Notes under the pieces: generated by a model
Told to the model about the DNA's origin: nothing
Databases searched by the model: none
Seen by the model: the letters and a program-made list of their open reading frames with translations, nothing else
NCBI GenBank assembly: GCA_029565415.1
Contig: JAKQOH010000082.1
Coordinates: 1-44,084 of the forward strand
Source: Candidatus Rifleibacteriota bacterium
GTDB taxonomy: Bacteria; Riflebacteria; Ozemobacteria; Ozemobacterales; Ozemobacteraceae
Length of the DNA: 44,084 nucleotides
Reading direction: 5' to 3'
Shown here: piece by piece, positions 8,455 through 15,365 of the stretch
How positions within the stretch are numbered: the stretch's first letter is position 1
Layout of the letters: the number at the start of each line of letters is the position of its first letter
Program-made: the position numbers and the translations under genes

Positions 8455-10017
8455 ATGTCACAAAGCAAATTGAATCTCGATCCGAAGCGGGTTGACGAGG
8501 CGCGCGAGCTTGCCCACAAGATCGCCCTCGACACCCAGAAGTTCATCGACCGGCACACGACGGTGACCGTCGAGCGTGCCGTCCTGCGCCTCCTGGGCGT
8601 TGACGGCATCGACGCCGAAGAGGTGCCGTTGCCGAACGTCGTGGTCGCCCACCTCCAGAAAGCCGGGAAGCTGGCTCTGGGAGCCGCGAATGCGATCGGC
8701 AATGCCGTCCTGAAAACCGGTCTGACGCCTCAGCAGATCGCCGAGCGCACGGCGAAGGGCGAACTCGACCTGGCCGCTCTGCCGATGGGCGATCTGTTCG
8801 AGATCCGGGCGAAGGTGACGGAGCTTGCCCGTACGACCGTCGAGCGGATCCGTTCGAACCGGGCGCGGCGCGAGGACCGGCTGGGCACCGTCGGCGACAA
8901 GACGGGGCCGCTCCTGTACGTCATCGTCGCCACCGGAAATATTCATGAAGATATTGTTCAGGCCCGCGCCGCGGCGAAACAGGGGGCCGACGTCATCGCC
9001 GTCATCCGCACCACCGGCCAGAGCCTGCTCGACTACGTGCCGTTCGGCGCCACGACCGAAGGGTTCGGCGGCACCTACGCCACGCAGGAGAACTTCCGGC
9101 TGATGCGCGCCGCCCTCGACGAGGAAGGCGAAAAACTCGGCCGGTACATCCGGCTCTGCAACTACTGTTCCGGCCTGTGCATGCCCGAGATCGCCGCGAT
9201 GGGCGCTCTCGAGCGGCTCGACGTCATGCTCAACGACGCGCTGTACGGCATCCTGTTCCGCGACATCAACATGCAGCGCACGATGGTCGACCAGTATTTC
9301 TCCCGCATCATCAACGGATTCGCCGGCGTCATCATCAACACCGGCGAGGACAACTACCTGACCACCGACGACGCGTTCGAGGCGGCGCACACCGTTCTGG
9401 CCTCGCAGTTCATCAACGAGCAGTTCGCCGTGCTGGCCGGGCTGCCCGAAGAGCAGATGGGGCTGGGCCACGCGTTCGAGATGGATCCCGAGCTGAAAAA
9501 GGGGTTCCTCTACGAGCTGGCGCAGGCGCAGATGGCCCGCGAGATCTTCCCGCGCGCGCCCCTCAAATACATGCCGCCGACCAAGTTCATGACGGGCAAC
9601 ATCTTCCGGGGCCACGTGCAGGATGCCCTGTTCAACATGGTCACCACGATGACGAACCAGCGCATCTGCCTGCTGGGCATGCTGACCGAGGCCATCCACA
9701 CGCCGTTCATGTCCGACCGGTATCTGGCTCTCGAAAATGCGCGATATATATTCAATACAATGGAAGGTCTCGGCGACGAGATCGAGTTCAAAAAGGGCGG
9801 CATCATCGAACAGCGCGCGCACACGGTCCTGGAAAACGCCGCGCGGCTGCTCGGCGAGATCGAGCGCGACGGCCTGTTCAAGACGCTCGAGAAGGGCAAG
9901 TTCGCTGGCGTGAAGCGGCCGGTCAACGGCGGCAAGGGCCTCGAAGGGGTCGTCGAGAAGGACACCGCCTACGTCAACCCGTTCATCGATCTGATGCTGG
10001 GAGGGAAGAAATCATGA
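8455..10017 (+). CDS. kamD: lysine 5,6-aminomutase alpha subunit
   Basis: The 520-residue large subunit (TIM-barrel plus PLP-binding part) of the B12- and PLP-dependent aminomutase that moves the terminal amino group of beta-lysine to give 3,5-diaminohexanoate. Family segments visible include VIVATGNIHEDIVQARAAAK, TTGQSLLDYVPFGATTEG and YIRLCNYCSGLCMPEIA. The ATG at 8455 has GGAAGGAAAGGG 8-10 bases upstream and gives the usual MSQSKLNLDPKRVDEARELA; the GTG nine bases earlier is inside the ribosome-site region. Two AT-rich patches occur, at 8937-8960 and 9741-9763. The stop overlaps the kamE start (ATGA). Confidence 0.95.
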   Translation: MSQSKLNLDPKRVDEARELAHKIALDTQKFIDRHTTVTVERAVLRLLGVDGIDAEEVPLPNVVVAHLQKAGKLALGAANAIGNAVLKTGLTPQQIAERTAKGELDLAALPMGDLFEIRAKVTELARTTVERIRSNRARREDRLGTVGDKTGPLLYVIVATGNIHEDIVQARAAAKQGADVIAVIRTTGQSLLDYVPFGATTEGFGGTYATQENFRLMRAALDEEGEKLGRYIRLCNYCSGLCMPEIAAMGALERLDVMLNDALYGILFRDINMQRTMVDQYFSRIINGFAGVIINTGEDNYLTTDDAFEAAHTVLASQFINEQFAVLAGLPEEQMGLGHAFEMDPELKKGFLYELAQAQMAREIFPRAPLKYMPPTKFMTGNIFRGHVQDALFNMVTTMTNQRICLLGMLTEAIHTPFMSDRYLALENARYIFNTMEGLGDEIEFKKGGIIEQRAHTVLENAARLLGEIERDGLFKTLEKGKFAGVKRPVNGGKGLEGVVEKDTAYVNPFIDLMLGGKKS

Positions 10018-10811
10018 GCAGCGGCCTGTATTCGACATCGAAGAAGGATTTCGACAAGACCCTCGATCTGACCCGAGTCAAACCCTATGGCGACACGATG
10101 AACGACGGCAAGGTGCAGGTGTCGTTCACCCTGCCGCTCGCCGACGACGACCGCGCCGCCGCCGCCGCCGCCCAGCTCGCCGAGAAGATGGGGCTGCGCG
10201 AGCCGCAGGTCGTCTTCCACAAGAGCCTCGATGCGCAGTTCACGTTCTTCGTCGTCTACGGCACCTGCGAGCACGCGGTCGATTTCACGGCGATCAAGGT
10301 CCACACCGTGGACAACCAGGTGATGAGCATGCCCGAGACGAACGAGTTCATCCGCGACCGCATCGGCCGCAAGGTGGTCATCATCGGCGCCAGCACGGGC
10401 ACCGACGCCCACACGGTCGGCATCGACGCGATCATGAACATGAAGGGCTACGCCGGGCATTACGGCCTCGAGCGGTACGAGATGATCGAGGCCTACAACC
10501 TCGGCAGCCAGGTGCCGAACGAGGAGTTCGTGAAGAAGGCGGTCGAGCTGAAGGCCGATGTGCTGCTCGTCTCCCAGACCGTCACCCAGAAAAACGTGCA
10601 CGTGCAGAACCTGACCGAGCTGGTCGAGCTGCTCGAGGCCGAGGGGCTGCGCGACAAGGTCGTGCTGGTCTGCGGCGGCCCGCGCGTCACGCACGAGCTG
10701 GCCAAAGAGCTCGGGTACGACGCCGGCTTCGGCCCGGGGAAGTATGCCGACGATGTCGCCTCGTTCGCCGTGAACGATCTCGTCCGCCGCGGCCTCGCCC
10801 GCAAGGGGTGA
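10014..10811 (+). CDS. kamE: lysine 5,6-aminomutase beta subunit
   Basis: The 265-residue cobalamin-binding subunit. The B12 motif DxHxxG is DAHTVG with the cobalt-ligating His133, and Lys144 (eleven residues later, NMKGY) is the residue that holds PLP in the open state; both numbers are identical to the studied clostridial enzyme. An Ala-rich run AAAAAAQ at 48-54 is a local expansion. The same frame stays open 837 bases upstream inside kamD, but the ATG at 10014 in the ATGA overlap gives the correct N-terminus. No gene follows on this strand for over 10 kb. Confidence 0.96.
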   Translation: MSSGLYSTSKKDFDKTLDLTRVKPYGDTMNDGKVQVSFTLPLADDDRAAAAAAQLAEKMGLREPQVVFHKSLDAQFTFFVVYGTCEHAVDFTAIKVHTVDNQVMSMPETNEFIRDRIGRKVVIIGASTGTDAHTVGIDAIMNMKGYAGHYGLERYEMIEAYNLGSQVPNEEFVKKAVELKADVLLVSQTVTQKNVHVQNLTELVELLEAEGLRDKVVLVCGGPRVTHELAKELGYDAGFGPGKYADDVASFAVNDLVRRGLARKG

Positions 10812-10861
10812 CGAGAAACGGGGAACACTACAGAGACACCGAGACACAGAGATAAAATCAT

Positions 10862-10929
10862 TCACCACAAAGACACGGAGGCACGAGGAACGCCAGACAG
10901 AGCTTTGTGTCTTTGTGCCTTTGTGGTGA
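10862..10929. repeat. long imperfect inverted repeat with CACCACAAAGRCAC arms
   Basis: Left arm 10862-10887 (CACCACAAAGACACGGAGGC...) and right arm 10904-10929 (complement CACCACAAAGGCACAAAGAC...), about 26 bases each with four or five transition differences, around a 16-base loop. It lies just after kamE. Similar CACAAAGACAC-type palindromes are common intergenic debris in environmental genomes; a related stub (CAGAGACACCGAGACACAGAG) precedes it at 10831-10851. Confidence 0.75.
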
Positions 10930-10988
10930 TTCAGAGAATATCGTCATTTCTGGCATCGGAACACGGAGAAAATAATATACGGTACGAT

Positions 10989-11017
10989 GTAGGGGCGGGT
11001 TTGAAACCCGCCCCTAC
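10989..11017. repeat. dispersed palindrome, copy 2 (full length)
   Basis: A perfect palindromic unit of 29 bases beginning GTAGGGGCGGGTTT and ending AAACCCGCCCCTAC with one central G. It sits between the convergent kamE and pilB-like genes, 37 bases from the latter's stop, and may act as a bidirectional transcript end. Confidence 0.9.
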
Positions 11018-11053
11018 GCATGAGGATCGATTTGGAGCCGCCCGGGCGGCGGG

Positions 11054-14000
11054 TTACATGCCGGCGGGGGCTTTGCGGTCGAGGAGGCGGTCGAACGACG
11101 TCTTGAGGGAGTTGACCTTTTCGACGACGTCCAGCAGCCCCTTCGTGCGCAGGCCGCCGATCAGGCTCTCGACGAAGACGAGCTTGACCTTCGGGTGCGA
11201 GGGCGGGGCGTAGCCCGGCGCGCGGTCGTCGGCCAGAACCCAGTAGAGAAGCCTGTCGCAGTAGGGGACCCAGTTCGAGAAGTCGCTGAAATCATCGTAG
11301 GCGCCGAGCTTGGCGACGACGATCTGGGGCACATACTCGATCTGGTTCGCGGCGTTGTAGTAGATACTCTCGGTTTCTGGCACGATCGGGGCGACCTTCA
11401 GGTTCGGCAGCGTCACCTTGAACTTCGCTTTCCCGAAGTGGTTCAGGGCTATCTTCTCGGCGAGGGTCTGCCAGCGGGTGGTGATGTCGCGCACCTCCTG
11501 GGCATAGCCGAACAGTGCCTTCTGGAAGATCTCGTTGTTCTTCAGCTCCTCGAAGCAGTTCTCGAGCGCCATGAACGGCGAATGGTTGAACAGCGTGCCG
11601 ACCATCCAGCCAAGGCCGTTGTTCAGGAAGTGCCGGCGCGTGAGCTGGGTCGGTGCCTTCGCTTTCTCCCACTGGAGCTTTTCGTCGATCAGCCACAGGG
11701 TCGCTTCCCGGGCCTTCTCGAGACCGTCGGCGGCGCGCCACAGGTCGCCCTGCTCGGCGTATTCCCACGGCTTGAACTTGTTCGGATACGCGTTGTCGAC
11801 GACGTGGAACAGGTTCTGGTTGAACAGGTCGAGAAGCTTCGACAGGTTGTTCTGATGGAAGTCGCGCAGCGAGAGGCGCTTCGGCACTTCCTCGACGGGA
11901 ATCGCCAGCCGTGTTTCGATGAGCCAGCGGGTTGCCGCCCGGGCGATCTCGTAGCGGTCTTCGCGGAACCAGATCACCGCCTCCTCGTCGATGAACTGCC
12001 ATGGCTGGAATATTCCAGGATATATACTTTGCACCATCTTGTAGACGGAGTTGCCGTGTTTCCGGAGCAGGGCTTCGAGACCGCTCTCGCGCATGGCCTC
12101 GGCGGTCAGCATCTGGGGGAGATCCCCGCGGCTGCAGCCCAGTTTCACGGTGATGAGCCATTCGAGGGCCTCCCGGGTGCGGTCCGCCAGCTCGCCCGAC
12201 GCCAGCCATGTCTCGGCCTCGCCGAACTGCCAGGGCTTGTACCGGTCCGGGAGCACGGTGTCGACCAGCTTGAACCGGCTGCCGCCCGCCCAGACGACGG
12301 CCTGGTCGAGGCCGCTCTCGGCGCAGAACTCGGAGGTGAATGCCGCGGGAATCAGCTCGGGATCAGTTACGCGGCCTGACAGCAGTTTCAGGGCCTGTTT
12401 TGCCATGACGCCCGCGAACAGGGCTCCGCCCACGGCGTCCTCGAACAGAAACTCGGGCAGCCGCCCCTGGCGCTCCTGGACGTCCTCGACGAGGCCGACG
12501 GCGTCGCTCTCATCGAGCTCTTCGGGATACCGGCCGAACCGCTTCCGGAACCCCTCCCGGTCGCGCGTGAGGCCCAGCGAGCCCCGGGCTTCCTGTACCT
12601 GGAGCAGGCTCATCTGGAGCTTGGTGGCGATCTCCTCGTCGGTGAAGAAGAGAAACTCCTCTTCGATCCGCGCCATCAGCGAGCGAACGATCGGATCGTT
12701 CATGTCGAGCTGGCCCTGGCCGGCTGCCGGAGCGACTTCCTGGACGCCGGCCGGCAGCGTCACGTTCGCCGGCACGACGAGCGGGGTTCCGACGCCCCGG
12801 CCGAGAACGGCGGCGAGGCCCGCGGCGCCGAGGCCCTGGGCCTCGTCATCCGACGGGGTGACATACAGCACTTCCTCGAGCGTGCAGGCTCCTTCGATGG
12901 AGCGCATGATCGCGATCTCGCGCAGCGTCTTCATGCCGCCGAGCCGCGCGACGCGCTTGATGGCCGTTTCCTGGCCGCCGCCGTCGACGATGACGTCGCG
13001 GATGGCCGGGGTCACCATGAGAACCTCATACACGCCCTGGCGGCCGTAGACGCCGCTCTGGTTGCAGTGCTTGCAGCCCGTTCCCTTGAAGAATTTCGCG
13101 CCCATCACCTTGTTGGGGGGCAGCTTGAGCCGCTGGATCGTCTTGGGCGAGGGGCGGTACTCCATGCGGCAGTGGGGGCAGATGCGGTGCAGCAGCTTCT
13201 GTGCGATGACCGCGCGCACGGCGGCCGTCACGAGGTAGGCCGGCACGCCCATGTCGATGAGGCGGGTGATCGATGCCGCGGCGTTGTTGGTGTGCAGCGT
13301 CGAGAGCACTTTGTGGCCGGTCAGCGAGGCCCGGAACGCGATCTCCGCCGTTTCCAGGTCGCGGATCTCGCCGACGAGGATGACGTCGGGATCCTGGCGG
13401 AGCGCGGCCCGCAGTCCCTGCGCGAAGTCGAGGTTGATCTTCTCGTTCGTCTGGACCTGCGTGATGCCGTCGATGCGGTACTCGATGGGGTTCTCGATCG
13501 TGAAGATGTTGATTTCAGAGCTGTTGAAATACTTCAGCATGCCGAACAGCGTCGTCGTCTTGCCGGCGCCGGTGGGGCCGGTGACGAGAATCATGCCGTA
13601 GGGCTCGTCCATGACGGCCTTGAGCTTGTCCAGATCCTCGGGCAGGAAGCCGATGTTGTCGAGATCGAACGAGGCCTCGCGCTGCAGAAGGCGCAGCACG
13701 GCCTTTTCGCCGATCAGACTGGGAACGGTGCTCACGCGGAAATCGATCTCACGGCCCTCCATCTTCACCTTCAGACGGCCGTCCTGCGGCAGGCGCCGCT
13801 CGGCGATGTCGAGGTGGGAGAGGATCTTGATGCGGCTGATCAGCGGCGCGAGCAGGCTCTTGGGGCCGGTCATGGCGTCGTGCAGGATGCCGTCGACGCG
13901 GAACCGCACCAGCAGAATGTCTTCACGGGGTTCGACGTGGATGTCGGAGGCGCGTTTGAGGATGGCCTGCTTGAAGATCGCGTTGAGAAACTGGACGACC

Positions 14001-14539
14001 GGGCCTTCCTCGGAGGTGCGGCGCACCAGCTCGACGCCCGTCTCTCCGCCGGTTCCACCGCCGGAAAGCGCCTCTTCGCCGGCCACCGAGAAGCCCTCCC
14101 ACGAGTAGAGCTGTTTTATAGATAGCTCTATTTGTGCTTTCGGGGCGATCAGCACGTCCAGCTTGCACTGGGTCAGGAAGGCGATCATGTCCTGCGCCAT
14201 GATGTCGAAGGGGTCGGCCATCACGACGGTCAGGCGGTTGTTGTTCCGCTTGTAGGGGATGACCTTGTACTGCTTCGCCTGATACTCGGGGATCAGCGAA
14301 AGAATCTTGGCATCGACCTTGATGTTGGTCAGATCGACGACCGAGACGCCGAGAAACTCCGCCCACAGCTCCAGCACGTCCTTTTCCGACATGAAGCCGA
14401 GCCGGATGATGATGTCCTCGAGCCGTTCGAGGGTCTGTGCCTGGATGTTCTTCGCCTTGTCGAGCTGCTCGGACGTGAGAACCTGCTTCTCGAGCATCAA
14501 CTCTTCGATGGTGCGCTTGCTGGTGTGAGGGCTGCTCAT
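11054..14539 (-). CDS. PilB/GspE-type secretion ATPase with long HTH/KPW-repeat C-terminal extension
   Basis: 1161 residues, about twice the normal PilB/GspE length. Residues 1-150 are an MshEN-type N-domain. Residues 170-560 are the motor ATPase: Walker A GPTGAGKTT (321-329), Walker B region DPDVILVGEIRDLETAE (383-399) and two CxxC pairs (454-457, 489-492) that bind zinc. After a Pro/Gly linker, 633-657 look like a helix-turn-helix (TDEEIATKLQMSLLQVQEAR). There follow about four repeats of 77-78 residues, three ending KPWQF (768-772), QPWQF (845-849) and KPWEY (923-927), the last degenerate. The C-terminal domain (1001-1161) is unrecognised. The ATG has GGAGG five bases upstream. It powers pilus or pseudopilus assembly; the extension's role is unknown. 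Confidence 0.88.
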   Translation of the reverse strand: MSSPHTSKRTIEELMLEKQVLTSEQLDKAKNIQAQTLERLEDIIIRLGFMSEKDVLELWAEFLGVSVVDLTNIKVDAKILSLIPEYQAKQYKVIPYKRNNNRLTVVMADPFDIMAQDMIAFLTQCKLDVLIAPKAQIELSIKQLYSWEGFSVAGEEALSGGGTGGETGVELVRRTSEEGPVVQFLNAIFKQAILKRASDIHVEPREDILLVRFRVDGILHDAMTGPKSLLAPLISRIKILSHLDIAERRLPQDGRLKVKMEGREIDFRVSTVPSLIGEKAVLRLLQREASFDLDNIGFLPEDLDKLKAVMDEPYGMILVTGPTGAGKTTTLFGMLKYFNSSEINIFTIENPIEYRIDGITQVQTNEKINLDFAQGLRAALRQDPDVILVGEIRDLETAEIAFRASLTGHKVLSTLHTNNAAASITRLIDMGVPAYLVTAAVRAVIAQKLLHRICPHCRMEYRPSPKTIQRLKLPPNKVMGAKFFKGTGCKHCNQSGVYGRQGVYEVLMVTPAIRDVIVDGGGQETAIKRVARLGGMKTLREIAIMRSIEGACTLEEVLYVTPSDDEAQGLGAAGLAAVLGRGVGTPLVVPANVTLPAGVQEVAPAAGQGQLDMNDPIVRSLMARIEEEFLFFTDEEIATKLQMSLLQVQEARGSLGLTRDREGFRKRFGRYPEELDESDAVGLVEDVQERQGRLPEFLFEDAVGGALFAGVMAKQALKLLSGRVTDPELIPAAFTSEFCAESGLDQAVVWAGGSRFKLVDTVLPDRYKPWQFGEAETWLASGELADRTREALEWLITVKLGCSRGDLPQMLTAEAMRESGLEALLRKHGNSVYKMVQSIYPGIFQPWQFIDEEAVIWFREDRYEIARAATRWLIETRLAIPVEEVPKRLSLRDFHQNNLSKLLDLFNQNLFHVVDNAYPNKFKPWEYAEQGDLWRAADGLEKAREATLWLIDEKLQWEKAKAPTQLTRRHFLNNGLGWMVGTLFNHSPFMALENCFEELKNNEIFQKALFGYAQEVRDITTRWQTLAEKIALNHFGKAKFKVTLPNLKVAPIVPETESIYYNAANQIEYVPQIVVAKLGAYDDFSDFSNWVPYCDRLLYWVLADDRAPGYAPPSHPKVKLVFVESLIGGLRTKGLLDVVEKVNSLKTSFDRLLDRKAPAGM

Positions 14540-14563
14540 GGGGGCCTCCGGTGTCTGGGAGTG

Positions 14564-15328
14564 TCAGTCGTGCTCGACGACGTCGACGCGGAAGGTGCGC
14601 CGCTCGAGCGAACGCTCGACGAGCGCGAACTCGGGATGGGCATACAGATGGACCGTGACGTGGCCGACGCGTTTGGCGACGAACACGATCGTCTCGTTCA
14701 CGTCGTCGCACCGCCGCTCGACGGGATCGATGCGGTTGTCGTTGTACTCGTACTCGATCCGCCAGGCGACGGTCTGCTTGTCGATGAGATGCGGAACCTG
14801 GACCTCGAAGAAGCTGCCGATCTTCACTTTCACCGCATCCTGCTTCCGTTCGATCGGGGGAAGCAGCCGGATGGCCGTCTCATCGGTGACGAGGGCGCGC
14901 GGCGAGCACATGACCATTCCCTGGACCCGGTAGATGCCCTGGGGAAGCGGCATCCCGTGCCTGTCGACCGTGCGCCAGCTCAGCACGGCCGTCTCGGGCC
15001 GGTCGGCGCGAATCGGAACGGTGTGCGGGGCTTCTTCCCAGCGCAGCAGGTTCGACCAGCGCCAGATCTGCGTGTTTTCGTGAAACGCGACCATATCCCA
15101 GCGCTGGCCGGTCTCGAACGGCAGGTCGACGGTCTTGTCGGTCCGGTTCCGGATCTGGATGGTGAAGGTGGCAACCTCGCCCGCCACGATTTCGGCGGTT
15201 TCGGGGCGGATGGTGATCTCGAGCTCGTGCGGCTGGACAAACTCCCATTTCCGCCACGCATCGGCAGGGCGGATCGGGAGGATGGCGAGCGAAAGGAGCG
15301 TGAGAACGAGCGGCAGCAAGCGTTTCAT
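14564..15328 (-). CDS. secreted BsuPI-domain protein, possible protease inhibitor
   Basis: 254 residues from the internal ATG at 15328, which begins a clear signal peptide (MKRLLPLVLTLLSLAILP...ADA); an upstream in-frame ATG at 15364 would spoil it. Residues about 30-150 match the BsuPI fold: FTIQIRNRTDKTVDLPFETGQ followed by QIWRWSNLLRW. The last 90 residues (VKVKIGSFFEVQVP ... FVAKRVGHVTVHLYAHPEF) resemble a chagasin/I42-type beta domain, which is a weaker call. It lies 37 bp after the CHASE2 cyclase and 24 bp before the pilB-like gene on the same strand, so it is probably co-transcribed with both. Periplasmic or extracellular. Confidence 0.72.
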   Translation of the reverse strand: MKRLLPLVLTLLSLAILPIRPADAWRKWEFVQPHELEITIRPETAEIVAGEVATFTIQIRNRTDKTVDLPFETGQRWDMVAFHENTQIWRWSNLLRWEEAPHTVPIRADRPETAVLSWRTVDRHGMPLPQGIYRVQGMVMCSPRALVTDETAIRLLPPIERKQDAVKVKIGSFFEVQVPHLIDKQTVAWRIEYEYNDNRIDPVERRCDDVNETIVFVAKRVGHVTVHLYAHPEFALVERSLERRTFRVDVVEHD

Positions 15329-15365
15329 GCCACGATCATACACCAGCCGGGGCTCCCCCGCCATG

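Noticed and set aside
10905..11213. A 102-codon plus-strand open frame after kamE
   Set aside because: It begins in the inverted repeat and ends antisense to the pilB-like gene.
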